Shown piece after piece: positions 41,385 to 51,711 of a stretch of 64,000 nt of DNA (within the stretch, counting starts at the first letter, position 1; every line of letters begins with the position of its first letter). The notes below the pieces were generated by a model, which worked only from the letters and a program-made list of their open reading frames with translations, had not been told where the DNA came from and did not search any database. The position numbers and the translations under genes are program-made. This DNA is from Leishmania mexicana MHOM/GT/2001/U1103 (lineage: Eukaryota; Euglenozoa; Kinetoplastea; Trypanosomatida; Trypanosomatidae), in contig NC_018336.1 in assembly GCF_000234665.1 (NCBI RefSeq), positions 785,069 through 849,068 of the forward strand, in the 5' to 3' direction.

Positions 41385-41421
41385 TTTCGCCCCCTTCTCT
41401 TCTCCCCCGTTTCCCTCTTAG
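41385..41421 (+). promoter_or_regulatory. Predicted trans-splice acceptor for the RRM-protein gene
   Basis: A 35-base tract that is almost all C/T (ending CCCGTTTCCCTCTTAG) places AG at 41420-41421, leaving a ~140-nt leader to ATG 41561. A later AG (for example near 41485) cannot be excluded. Confidence 0.45.
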
Positions 41422-41560
41422 TACACGCGCCGGTTGCTTGGCGTGTGTGTGCGTCTGTGTGTGCGCTTAGCGTTTAGCCCATAAGCAAGCATCTCTCTCC
41501 GTCGATAAATATTTGTTTCGGTGCGTACTGGACAGGATAGAGAGGGAGAGAGAGGGATTG

Positions 41561-44332
41561 ATGCTTTTCCGTGATCAGCACGACAGCGGCAGTGGTGCAG
41601 GCGCCGTGGGCACAGGCGTGGCGCATCAGCACAACGAAGATGACGAGACATGCTCGACAGGAGGGCGGAGCTACACGAGCGCCGAGTCCGCCACTGCGCA
41701 GAGCTTCGAGCATCGCATGGCGAAGCTGCAGAACACGATGAACATGATGTCCGACATCAGCGGTGAATCTGATGTCTTCTCCGGGGCTGTGCCTGGCATC
41801 GACGGCGGTGCACGGACCTACCTCACGCCGGGCTACCAGCTCTTTCCCAGAGCGGGCAGCGCGTACGCTGACACCGACTCCGATGGCGTTGATGATGTGC
41901 AGAAGAGTCTGTCAGTGATGGCGCGTGTCAACGACGGCGACGATGGTGGGTCGAAGCGTGCTAGACACAGCACCACGTCCTCCGGAAGGAAACCCGCAAG
42001 GTTCATAGATGATGAAGACGAGGAGGATGCCGATTACTTGGCGTCGTTGCTGAGCAACATCGAGAAGCACGCTGAGAGGCTCGACACCCAGTTTTACCGC
42101 TACCCACCCTCGGAAGTGATCAAACAACAGATGGCTGCGACGGCTCCGCCGAGTGAGGAAAAGACGAAAGACCTCGCCGTGGCGGCCGGCAACGGTGTCG
42201 CGTCGGCTGGATCTTGTGGTGCAACCGCCTTGGCGGGAGAGGGCAGCGCCGCTGAGGTTCAGTCAGGCAGCGGCAGCACTTCGTCCCCCAAGTCGTCGAC
42301 GCAGACACTGAGGGCAGGATCACCAGCGCCGTCACCGACCACTGCAGCGGCACCGGCGTCGTCGCACAGTCCGGGCACGAAGCTGTTCCTGGGCGGCCTG
42401 CGCTACGAGGTCATTCAAAGCGGGCGGCACATGGTGAGCTGGATCTTCCAGGTCGCTTGCGGCGTGCGCCTGAGCCCGTCCAGCATTCTTATTCATCGCA
42501 AGACGAAGAATGGGCGCTCCAACGTGGCACCAACGGGCTGTGCGTCCGTGTTTGTCGCCAACGATGCCGATGTGCAGACGCTCCTGGATGTGAACCAGCG
42601 CATCTACTGTGCTGAAGAAGGCGTCTATGTGTCGCCATCGCCTGAGATCATGAAGGAGCTCATCGCATCAAGCGACATAGTCGATGTGACCGGCGGCCGC
42701 GTGAGGGGACCCACCCACCCCGTTGTGATTGAGCGTGCCTACAGTCTCAGCCACCACCATGGCCACCGCGAGAGTAGCGGTAGCGGCACCCGCGGGCACG
42801 GTGGCGCCGGGGGCTGTGCAGCGGCTAGCAGCGGCGGCGGCCACCGCCACGCACGCACGACTTCGTCTGCTAGCACGGAGAGCAACCTGTCAAACCAGCT
42901 TCGGGGATCCATGCCGCCGCCATACGGGAGTGTACCGCCACCTCAATACAGCGCCGCCCACACCTCTCCTTCGGGTATTCCGGGCAGCCTGCAGCCGCCG
43001 TCTTATACGCCATCTACCGTTTCCAGCTCTATGGGGATGGGCTGCATGCCAGTTGCCGGACGCGCGCCAACCAGATCAAGTAGCAGCACCCTTTATCCCT
43101 CCAGTGCCGTCTTGTCAGGGCAGTCGTCGCCGTCAACGCAGCCGGTTCTCGGGGATGCGCTGACATTTACCCCACTGTCCGCCGCTAAGGGGGTGGATCC
43201 GCAGCGCGTCACGTTCCACGCCTACTTGCGCAACGACGCTGCGGCACGCGTGAGCCCCACCGCGCCGTCTCCCTCAGGCATGTCTTCGACCACTGGCAGC
43301 TCCGCAGCGCACCACACGGTGCTGTTCGTTGCTGCATTGCCAACCGAGACGACGCCAGACTACGTCTCGTGGCTTTTTTCGCTTATGAGCATTACGCTTC
43401 CCCTTTCCCACATCCATATCATTGGCGGCGGAGGTAGCAACCCTGTCGTGAGCGGCCCTTCAGGTGGGGCCTTGTCAGCCGGCGTTGGCAAGAACATGTC
43501 GGACAGCTGCGCCACAGTAAACCTCGGTGAAGGTGACGTCCCCATCGCGCTCAATTACCATCATCGCGTGCTGTGCACCTCACGAGGTGCGTGGATAGGG
43601 TACTCAGCGCAGGATATTGCTGCTCTGCGGGCCAGCGACGCATCTTTGCGTGACTGTCCCGTGCTGCACGTGGATCGGCGCATGTCTGCGCAGACGGCTG
43701 CCGGTGTTGGGAGCGGCAGCTCCGCCTCAACAGAAACTCCAGTCTATACGCACGGCGGTGCAAGGGGTGAGTTTGGTAGCAGCGGTGCCCCACCTTATCC
43801 GCCGATGCAAGTGCCGTACTCGCCATCCGTCTTTGGCGGCATGCCGGTGATGCCGGCGGCCACCATTGGTGGTGCCGTGAACGCGATGCCGTTCCCGATG
43901 CAGTGGGGCTTTAGCATTCCCTCCTCATCTGCTAACTGCATGCACGCCGGCGCGCTGCCACCGCCGCCGCCACAGGCGGCGATGATGGGCGGTGCTGTGA
44001 CTCCTACCATGGGCGCTGGAGCTCTGCCACCGCCGCCGAATGTGACGATGCCGCCCCCACTCCCGTTCCCGCAGACGGTTACCATTGGTGACCGCATCTA
44101 CCAGCTGCCTCACGGCGCAACGCTGCAGTTTCTGCCAGTCATCACTCCAGCCGGCGGTGCTGGTACGGGCGGCGAGGCTGAGGCCGGTGGCGCGGGTGGC
44201 GCTGCAGGAGGTCGTCGATGGACCGAACCTTCGGGTCATGGGAACACCTCGAACGTGGAGGCGTCGCCAAAACTGAGCACCGGCTTACCCCAGCCTGACA
44301 CACCGCTGCCGTTCAGCACGCGGCCCTCGTAG
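41561..44332 (+). CDS. Protein with two divergent RRM-like domains and a Pro/Gly-rich tail, 923 aa
   Basis: The first ATG of the open frame is at 41561. Residues 1-270 are Ser/Gly/Asp-rich low complexity with short acidic patches. RRM1-like (~272-370) opens with GTKLFLGGLRYEV (RNP2-like) and has GCASVFVA in the RNP1 position. RRM2-like (~585-690) opens with TVLFVAALPTE and has SCATVNLG in that position. The two copies share a VSW[I/L]F helix and an [R]hhC...G[V/A][Y/W][V/I] ending, so they look like an internal duplication. The linker (~370-580) and C-terminus (~700-923) are Ser/Pro/Gly/Met-rich (e.g. PPPPPQAAMMGGA), as in RNA-granule proteins. The likely role is as a post-transcriptional regulator binding RNA; targets are unknown. 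Aromatic RNP1 positions are largely missing, so RNA binding by both domains is not assured. Confidence 0.75.
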   Translation: MLFRDQHDSGSGAGAVGTGVAHQHNEDDETCSTGGRSYTSAESATAQSFEHRMAKLQNTMNMMSDISGESDVFSGAVPGIDGGARTYLTPGYQLFPRAGSAYADTDSDGVDDVQKSLSVMARVNDGDDGGSKRARHSTTSSGRKPARFIDDEDEEDADYLASLLSNIEKHAERLDTQFYRYPPSEVIKQQMAATAPPSEEKTKDLAVAAGNGVASAGSCGATALAGEGSAAEVQSGSGSTSSPKSSTQTLRAGSPAPSPTTAAAPASSHSPGTKLFLGGLRYEVIQSGRHMVSWIFQVACGVRLSPSSILIHRKTKNGRSNVAPTGCASVFVANDADVQTLLDVNQRIYCAEEGVYVSPSPEIMKELIASSDIVDVTGGRVRGPTHPVVIERAYSLSHHHGHRESSGSGTRGHGGAGGCAAASSGGGHRHARTTSSASTESNLSNQLRGSMPPPYGSVPPPQYSAAHTSPSGIPGSLQPPSYTPSTVSSSMGMGCMPVAGRAPTRSSSSTLYPSSAVLSGQSSPSTQPVLGDALTFTPLSAAKGVDPQRVTFHAYLRNDAAARVSPTAPSPSGMSSTTGSSAAHHTVLFVAALPTETTPDYVSWLFSLMSITLPLSHIHIIGGGGSNPVVSGPSGGALSAGVGKNMSDSCATVNLGEGDVPIALNYHHRVLCTSRGAWIGYSAQDIAALRASDASLRDCPVLHVDRRMSAQTAAGVGSGSSASTETPVYTHGGARGEFGSSGAPPYPPMQVPYSPSVFGGMPVMPAATIGGAVNAMPFPMQWGFSIPSSSANCMHAGALPPPPPQAAMMGGAVTPTMGAGALPPPPNVTMPPPLPFPQTVTIGDRIYQLPHGATLQFLPVITPAGGAGTGGEAEAGGAGGAAGGRRWTEPSGHGNTSNVEASPKLSTGLPQPDTPLPFSTRPS

Positions 44333-46378
44333 AGGCGCTGTGCGTCGTCATAATGTGTGTGTGCATGTGGTCGGCCATGGCGCACTTCGTAGGAGAGGGA
44401 AAGGGCAGCGTGCACAGACCGTCGAGCAGAGAAGCAGCGCACGCGTGCATTTTCTCTTTCTTTGCTGAGGTGATCCACTTCTGTCTCTTGTCGGTGCCCG
44501 CACGCCGTTGCTGCCTCGCAGCAGCGACGAAAAAAAAAGGACTGACGCGCTGCTCGTGCGCGGCGGCGTTGCTGTCTACGCAGTAGCTGTGCTTTCTTGC
44601 GCATTGCTTCTTCGTGTGCTTTTCTGGTGCCATTCGCTGTTGCTCATGAGGACGGTCACTGGCACACGAAGGGGCGAGCAAGATAAATACAGAGGAGGGA
44701 AAGCAGGAGAGCCACCATATACCAATACTTGCCGCGGACACGTGCTCTGTTGCCTCCCTCCCTCCTCTCACTTGCCTCCTTTCGTTTTTTTGTTTTCTCC
44801 CCCCCCTCACACACACACGCACACGCACATCACTTCATTTCCTTAACCGCCGCCGCCCCCCTCCTCCTCTTTGTGCTTTGTTTCGCCGTGTTGCGGCCGA
44901 CGTGCTCGTGCCATCTTCGGCACTCCCGATGCAGGCCTTTTTTCCGACAACATTTTTTCCCCCTTTTCTTTGTTGTCCTTTGCTCGTACGCCATTTGTTA
45001 AAAAAAATGTGCTCTCCTCTGACTCTTGGGCGTTCGTGCCTCTTCTGTGTGTCTTTCTTTCGTGTTGCGCGTGAGACTCGTTGCGCCCCCCCCGCCTTAA
45101 CCTCGCTCTCTCCCTGCAATGCGCAGATGTATATGTATATCGCCCTTCGCTTTGTCAAGAAAGTGTCCACCAGGGTGATATCGCTGCTAAAGTAGTTGCT
45201 TAGGCTGATTTTATGGGCCCTGATGGGCAGGAGGTACCGTGTCTGTTGCTCTCGAAGCCTTCTCCTCGCCCGATACATGGCAAACAGAAGTGCCAAAAGT
45301 CTGAGAAAGGCCGAAGAGCGCGTCGATGAACGCTTGTGGGCGGTGCTGATGATGGTGAGGCGAGCCACGATTGGTGAGGACTGAGGTTGAGTGAGGCCAT
45401 GGTAAGCGACGTGTTACTGCTACCCGCCCCTCTCGTTGCCATGCCGATACTTTTTTGCCTTGTGTGTCTGCTGCACGACACCGACGCTTCGCTGCCTTGT
45501 TTGTTAAGCCGTGCTGTATGTGTGCTGCCGCGGCGTCTCTGTGGGCGAAATGGCTGTTCTCTCGGATTTCTCTTTTTTCTTTCTGGCTCGCGCGCGTTCG
45601 CTCTTCCTCCATCCCTCTCTTCTCTGCTTCGCTGGGTACGAGAACAGACAACCACAACATCGGCGAACGTCACGTGTGGGCGAGGAAAAAAGGGCATCAT
45701 GAACCGCTGCCAGTCATTGGAGACGGCGGAGTCGAGAGAGGGAGAGTTCACGAGAGAGGGTAGGGGCTACCCGCTCTGATGGGCGCAGCCATACCCCGAC
45801 ATACACCGTTGTTGCAGCTCTCGTAAAGAAGAAGGCAGCAACACCGGGACTGGCACAATCAAACCGCACACATCGTTGGGCTGTACTTCAAGATTGGGAA
45901 GTCTGTCAAGAACCTGCGCTCTCAATGCTTGTGTGCACGTAGGTGTACCTGCATCTGCAGGTGTGCGCGTGTGCCCGTCTACAACGTGCGAGCCAAAATT
46001 ACAGGAGCGCGTGCCCTCTCCCAGCCGCAGCCGTCGCCGCTGGCGCTGCCCTACCGCACCTCATCCTTGCTGGTGACTCAACTTTGACTTTCTCCACCTC
46101 GTCCTCTCGCCCGTTTTTTTTTCCGCTGCTGCTGCTCGATGTCGTGGCGGATGCGCACACGCCCGCTAATCTGTCCCACCCTCCACGAATGCATCCGTCT
46201 TTGCGCAGAGGGCGGCGTTCCTCTTCGACGCGAGTGGAGCTCACGTAAGTGCGGAAGAGGCGAGAAAGGTAATACAAGCAAACAAAAGACGCTCATATCC
46301 GCACATCACTGGCAGCCAGGGAGACGCGACAACAAAACGTTGCACGCGCACGCAGCGCTTCAGACGGGGGTAACGGAG
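44333..46378 (+). other. Intergenic/UTR spacer
   Basis: 2.0 kb without a supported gene. A 183-codon frame on the minus strand (45200-45751) lacks ordered-protein character. There are CA/CACG repeats at 44808-44828, T/C-rich stretches at 44750-45060, and a polypyrimidine tract at 46113-46138 that feeds the kinesin gene. Confidence 0.6.
46113..46208 (+). promoter_or_regulatory. Predicted trans-splice signal of the kinesin gene (decides start)
   Basis: A pyrimidine tract at 46113-46138 (TTTTTTTTCCGCTGCTGCTG) is followed by AG at 46207-46208 after GTCTTTGCGC. Splicing here removes the in-frame ATG at 46139, leaving 46379 as the first in-frame ATG of a motor-domain start. Confidence 0.45.
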
Positions 46379-49258
46379 ATGAGTATTGAGGTGCACGTGC
46401 GCGTTCGCCCGTCCGTGGCGAACGTCGTGTGGTCCAGTGCTGAAACGGTGCTTTACAGCACGGCCAACCCCAACACCCGGTACGTTTATAACAAGGTGTA
46501 CCCGAGCAACAGCACGAATGAGTCCATCTTTCACGGCATGGAGGCGGTTGTGCACGCGGCCTTCGATGGTAAGAACGTCACCATTATGGCGTACGGTCAG
46601 ACGGGCAGCGGCAAGACGCATAGCATGATCGGGGTACATCACGATCCTGGCATGGTGCCGCGGGCAGCGAAGTTGCTGTTAGAGTTGAAGCGAACCACTC
46701 CTGGTGCAAAGATACAGGCATTCTACACCGAGATCTACAACGAGTCCGTCAAGGACCTTCTAGAGCCTCAGAGAGGCGAGCTGGCGCTGCACGACGCCCC
46801 TGACGGAGGCGTCTTCTTCGAGAAGAAGATGATCGACGTGGAAACATTTGACGACTTTATTCAGCTGCAGGCGGCAGCCGAGCGGAACCGCAAGTACGGC
46901 GTCACCAACCTGAACGAGCACAGTAGCCGCTCGCACGTCATCCTCACCTTCGAAATACATCGGCGCAACTGCGTTGGCAAGAGCGTCATCAACTTGGTCG
47001 ACCTAGCCGGCTCCGAGTCGGCGTCGCGCGCGAACACGGAGGGCATCTCCCTTCGCGAGGGCGGCTACATCAACCGCAGCCTTCTAACTCTGGGCAACGT
47101 GGTGGACGCCATCGTCGAGAGGCGACCCTACGTCCCATACAGAGACGCCAAGCTGACGCGCCTCCTTCGCACATGCCTTGGAGGCTCCGGTATCACGCTA
47201 ATACTCTGTTGCGTGAACCCCTCCCGCGAGAACTTTGACCAAACCGTCGCGACGCTCCGCTTCACGCAGCGTGCGATGAAGATCAAGAACGACCCTGTCG
47301 TCGTCCTGAATATGCCGCCACTTTTTACGCATCAGTATAGTGACGGTGCACGGCAGCTCATCGAGGGTCTGCAGGAGTTGGCGGAGGCGGAGTACCAGCG
47401 TGGGCTGCGCGACAGCTTTCTCTACTGCGGCACCACGGTCGCCTCGGTCGTCAGCAACTACCAGGCGCAGGTGTCCGACTGCTTGCACTCGCTGGCGAAC
47501 GCGCAGCGCCTGCTCGTGGCGCATGACCACGCCATGGCCATCGACCACATCGGGCGATTGTATAACCAGCAGAATGACCTGGTGCGGCAGCGGATCAGCA
47601 ACCAGGAGCTCGCCGAGAACGAACGGAAGCGGCAGCGCGACGTGGCGTCTGAGATTAAGTCCAGAAAAGAGAAGATAGCAAAACTGGAGGAGGAGCTCCG
47701 GAACAAGGTCTCATCCCTCGACACGAATTTGGCAGGGTGGGAGTATCAGCTCTACGAGGCGCGGCAGAAGCAGCGGAGTGAGATGGACGTGTTGCTTCAG
47801 CTAGAGCTGGCGCGTCGTGCACGCATCCAGTACGAGTGGGTTGTGTGCTTGGAGCGCATTGCGTCGCGCAATGTTCCCGTCATTCAAGCTGGGCTCTCGG
47901 CGCTGCAGGCGAAGCTAGTCGAAAGTGCCGGCGGCGGCGGCAGCGGCGCTGCAGAGCATCAGCAGTACCGCCATCACCTCCATACCATCCTGTCGTTGCA
48001 GGATGGCGATGCTGGGAGCCGCACGTTGCACATGAAGGAACTTCGGGCGGCCCTGATGAAGGCTCGCGATGAATTCGATGACCTGAAGACTGCCCACGAA
48101 ATGGTGAAGGACGACATCGAGGAGTCGAGGAGGCAGCAGCAGCAGCAAGGCAGCAAGCGCGGTTCCGCTTCCGTATCACCGCAACCGCGCCCGAACTTGT
48201 CTGACCTCTCAGAGGAGGATCTTGTCGAGTACTACCGCGGCGTTGCTGACAGCGAGGTCGAGGAACGCATTCACCGTCTGGAGCGTGAGGAAAAGGCGCT
48301 GATGGCGCAGGCACGGCGTGGCGTTCGCCGCGAGAGTCTGCGACGCGTGCGCGAGAGCCTTCGCGTATCGCGTGGCAGTCGGGGAGGCAGTAGCCGCTCT
48401 CCGCAGAGTGGCGCCGGTGGCGTCACTATCACTCGCCTGGCCGAAACCGCCGGCACAGGACCCGGCTCGAACGCGCCACAGCATTTCGGACGCAGTGTAG
48501 CTGATGAAGAGGGGCGCGCCGGTTTTCGCCAGACGGAGACGACCGCGCAGGTTGAGGCGCGGGGCAGGCGAAGCTCGGCCAGCTACGCGGATGGCGTGAA
48601 GAACGCGCTTTCCATCTTAGACAGCCTCAAAGCGCAGCTTCAGCGCAAGGGCGGCAACAACCATGCTTCACCCGCGGTCGCATCTACAAGCCGCAATCAG
48701 CAGCAGCAGCAGCAGGGGTCTGCCCGCCTGCGTAACCATCGTAGCGTAAGCAGCAGTAGCGAGACGCGTCGACGGCAGGGCCGAAAAGGCGTTGAGGAGA
48801 CGGCGGTGTACCGCGACTCCGAAGAGGGCGATGTAGGAGAGGAGCATCAGTGCGCGGCGCCCCGCTCCGCTGCAGAGGCTGCCGCGCACCGGCGCCACCA
48901 CGCCACTGCGCCCGACAGCGCTGACGACACGGAAAACATGTCACTGGCAGAACTGTATCAGACATCTATGGGGAAGGAGAATTGGAGTCGCCCCAAGCCC
49001 TCTGCTGCTCCTGCCGCCGCATCTTCTCGTGCGGCGCACAAGTACACCACGGTCGCGGAGGACGATGCGGCATTCGACGCGAATGCGGAGGCAGAGGAGG
49101 GGAGGGAGGACGGGCGGCCGGTATCGCGTCAGCTCGCCTCGTCCTCGCCGATTGGGATTGTGGCACGACGCAAAACGAAGCGGCAGAACTCCCGCCCAGC
49201 GGTGGAGCGGGCTCTTTACGCGTTGCACTCAAACTCACACTCGACATCCCCCTCATGA
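46379..49258 (+). CDS. Kinesin, N-terminal motor domain, 959 aa
   Basis: A microtubule motor with the catalytic domain at residues 1-~307: VHVRVRPS opening strand, P-loop GQTGSGKT (73-80), switch I NEHSSRSH (179-186), switch II DLAGSE (208-213) and the YRDAKLTRLLRTCLGG helix. The frame is open 80 codons upstream to ATG 46139, but that extension is Arg/Cys-rich, contains a likely splice acceptor, and the motor opens right at MSIEVHVRVRP, so 46379 is chosen. Residues ~400-580 and ~600-690 are heptad-like, Glu/Lys/Arg/Gln-rich coiled coil. The last ~270 residues are Ser/Arg/Glu-rich with QQQQQ runs and are probably disordered. The domain order implies plus-end-directed movement typical of N-kinesins; the subfamily is not assigned and cargo or flagellar role is unknown. 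Confidence 0.93.
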   Translation: MSIEVHVRVRPSVANVVWSSAETVLYSTANPNTRYVYNKVYPSNSTNESIFHGMEAVVHAAFDGKNVTIMAYGQTGSGKTHSMIGVHHDPGMVPRAAKLLLELKRTTPGAKIQAFYTEIYNESVKDLLEPQRGELALHDAPDGGVFFEKKMIDVETFDDFIQLQAAAERNRKYGVTNLNEHSSRSHVILTFEIHRRNCVGKSVINLVDLAGSESASRANTEGISLREGGYINRSLLTLGNVVDAIVERRPYVPYRDAKLTRLLRTCLGGSGITLILCCVNPSRENFDQTVATLRFTQRAMKIKNDPVVVLNMPPLFTHQYSDGARQLIEGLQELAEAEYQRGLRDSFLYCGTTVASVVSNYQAQVSDCLHSLANAQRLLVAHDHAMAIDHIGRLYNQQNDLVRQRISNQELAENERKRQRDVASEIKSRKEKIAKLEEELRNKVSSLDTNLAGWEYQLYEARQKQRSEMDVLLQLELARRARIQYEWVVCLERIASRNVPVIQAGLSALQAKLVESAGGGGSGAAEHQQYRHHLHTILSLQDGDAGSRTLHMKELRAALMKARDEFDDLKTAHEMVKDDIEESRRQQQQQGSKRGSASVSPQPRPNLSDLSEEDLVEYYRGVADSEVEERIHRLEREEKALMAQARRGVRRESLRRVRESLRVSRGSRGGSSRSPQSGAGGVTITRLAETAGTGPGSNAPQHFGRSVADEEGRAGFRQTETTAQVEARGRRSSASYADGVKNALSILDSLKAQLQRKGGNNHASPAVASTSRNQQQQQQGSARLRNHRSVSSSSETRRRQGRKGVEETAVYRDSEEGDVGEEHQCAAPRSAAEAAAHRRHHATAPDSADDTENMSLAELYQTSMGKENWSRPKPSAAPAAASSRAAHKYTTVAEDDAAFDANAEAEEGREDGRPVSRQLASSSPIGIVARRKTKRQNSRPAVERALYALHSNSHSTSPS

Positions 49259-50768
49259 GAGCGTCGTCGCCGTTTGGCGACTTGGGTGACGCTCGTGCAG
49301 CCCGCGCTTGGGCGGCACCGGCCGAGAGGAAGCTGCGCTTGTTTCTCGCACGGTTCGTTGCCATGCATGTCGTCCAGAGGGGGAGGGAGGGAGGGGCTGT
49401 ATGCACTGCTCTTGCCTTACAGGTATGCAGGCTTTCGCGTACACACTCTCTCTGCCGATGCTATTCTCACCATCTCCCTTGACGTGTGTCTTCGTTTAAG
49501 GTCTTGCCCTTTTAGTGGACCCGCTGCGCTGGGGAACACGAGACAGCTTTCGGTGGTGGTGGTGGTGGTCGGGCACGCGTGGCGACGGTGGCGACTCGGC
49601 TGCGAGGCGCATCCAGCAGGGGTGGGGAGAGCGAAACAAGCCACGAGCAAAACGTTATGGCCATGGATGCAGCTTTCCGTGCGTGTGTGTGTGTACGCGG
49701 GCGCTCTTCTGGATTTCGTTTCTCATCCGCTGTCCCTGGCATCTCCCCGCCTTCTTCCTCTTTTATTATTTTTTATTTATTTTTAGTGTGCCGCTGTGCG
49801 TCTAATAGATGCTACTCCTCTTCGCCGTCTTGGTTTTGTTCGTTTAGTCGCCGTGACCAGGGCATGCTACGGTACAGGCGCGCGGAGGAGGGATGGAGGA
49901 CGCCAACGTCTAACTTCTCTTCCCCTGCCCCCCTCCTCCCCGCCTCCAACTGAGAACAGAAGAAACAAACAAAGCGCTGGTCTTGCCGGGGTGGTGACCA
50001 TGCGAGTACATGGCGGTGCTTCTTCCATTGTGCGGCGTCGCGCATCCGTCCACCTCCTTCTCTCCTGCCCAGGCTCCTTCTTTTTTTTCGCACACGCGTC
50101 AGTCACGGGCGCCTGATGGCTCTTCTCCCCCCACCCCCACCCCACCGGCATCTCATTGCGAAAGAGTGCTGCCGCTCTCTTGTAGAGGAGAGCGGGGGTG
50201 GGTGGGTGGGCTCTCAGCTGCTTCTGTCGGGGCAGCTTCTGGCCGCGACGTACGGGTGTATATATATGTGTGTGTGGGGCGGAGTAGATCTCTTTTACTC
50301 CCTCTTCTGTTGGGGAGAGTGTCAACTGGTTTTAGCCATCTTGTCTGTGAGCTCCAGTCGGTCCCACCCCGACCAGTGGCCCCCACATCATGTCCGCGAC
50401 CGCGTGAGGCATGACGGATGGGGAGGGGCGGGGCCTGGAGTTAAGTGGAAGGCATGCAAAGGAAAAGCACCAATACCGTGGAAGTGGAATACAGAGTTCA
50501 GCTCCCCCCTTAGGCCTTCCTGGCGATGTCTAGCGCCTTTGCGACACCATCCCCCGTTCGACTAGAAAATGGGGATGGGGCCCATCAACTGGATAGCTTA
50601 CCTTCCTCTCTTTCCCTTTCTCCCTGCTCTCCCCCTAGTGAGGGCAGGAGGGGGTCACATCATCGTGTACACTGTCGCTTTCTCAAATTGTCTTCTTTGC
50701 TCGTGCTATTGTGGTCGTCTTCCGTGTGTCGTCCGGGAGCGCGCGCTCTTCCTCCTTTTGTTCCTTCC

Positions 50769-50823
50769 CCCCCACCCACTCACCCCACCCACTCACCCAC
50801 CCACCCGTCTCTCTCTCTCTCTC
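50769..50823 (+). repeat. CCCACTCA array followed by CT repeat
   Basis: Imperfect CCCA/CTCA units over ~38 bases lead directly into about eight CT units in non-coding DNA. Confidence 0.8.
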
Positions 50824-51687
50824 CGTGGGACGTGTGCCCGATGTCTCGATGTCTTTTTTTTTGTTGTTGTTGCTGTTCTCTTGGACGCTTCCTGTGATGG
50901 TGTTGTAGACAGCTGTGGTCGATGTGGCCGCATCTGCGCCGTCCCTCTCCCTCCCTTTCTCTCCTCGTTTTCTTTTTTTTTGTTGTTCCCTGCTGCTCTC
51001 CTCTGCTGCTCCAGACGAGGGGAGATGGAGCGCGCAACGACGAGGGACGACGAAGAGGAGGACGAAGAAAGGGCGAGAGGGTCCGTGTGTCGTGTTGTGC
51101 ATTGTTACCCGATCACGTGTGCGCTCACTTGTTTCTCCTAGATCCTCTCACCCCACCCAGGCACGCCTGGGGCGGGATGCAGAAACGAAGAAAAGAAAAA
51201 AAGACGGAAAGCAATCCATGTGAGTGTCATCAGCAGTACCGCCGGTGGCCACGCATATCCTCGCATGAAAGTGCCGAGTTGCTGCACAATACGCCCCCTC
51301 TCCCCCCTCCCCCCACGCCTGTGGTGTAGTTGCTTGGGCTTCCTGCGCTATGTGCGCACTTCTTCGAGTGCGCTGCGCAACGCATGCATCGTGCATGCAG
51401 CTGCCGGAAAAAAAAGTTTCCTCATGGAGGCTGATGCGCCTCCTTACGCGTCCCTCACTCGTTTTTTTCTTCGCGAGCGTCCAGGCTCTCGGCATGTGGC
51501 CCTTCAGAAGAACTCTTCTGCGGGTGATGCTAAGGCTTCATAACCTACACTGGCAGGATGCCCTTCTCAACCTTCTCCCTCGTTGCTCGTGCACGTATAA
51601 TGCTTTCACTGTCGTTTTCTTCGTATAACCCGTCCCTCCTTTATTTTGGCCGTTCTCTGTTGCTTCGTTGGGCGCGCGCACACACGG

Positions 51688-51711
51688 ACACACACACACA
51701 CACACACACAC
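51688..51711 (+). repeat. CA dinucleotide repeat (12 units)
   Basis: An uninterrupted AC array inside the spacer between the kinesin and WD40 genes. Confidence 0.88.

Larger units (their letters stand above)
36251..41560 (+). other. 5.3-kb gene-free region with a base-composition switch
   Basis: I find no credible gene on either strand in 5310 bases. From about 37540 to 38120 the + strand is A/G-rich; from about 38460 to 41460 it is overwhelmingly T/C-rich, with many T8-T9 runs. CA and TA microsatellites cluster at 36516-36537, 37785-37814, 38154-38178 and 38960-38982; a TTTG array lies at 40290-40325; TATC/TATA tracts lie at 40558-40590. It could be a long 3' UTR plus a very long leader of the RRM-protein gene, or contain an internal transcription start or stop. 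Confidence 0.55.

Noticed and set aside
45200..45751. 183-codon minus-strand frame between the RRM-protein and kinesin genes
   Set aside because: Arg/Ser-rich text without ordered blocks, opposite to all neighbours, and overlapped by several other frames; looks like chance.
50569..51141. 190-codon + frame between the kinesin and WD40 genes
   Set aside because: Contains translated simple repeats (CCCACTCA and CT arrays) and T-runs; no conserved-looking segment.
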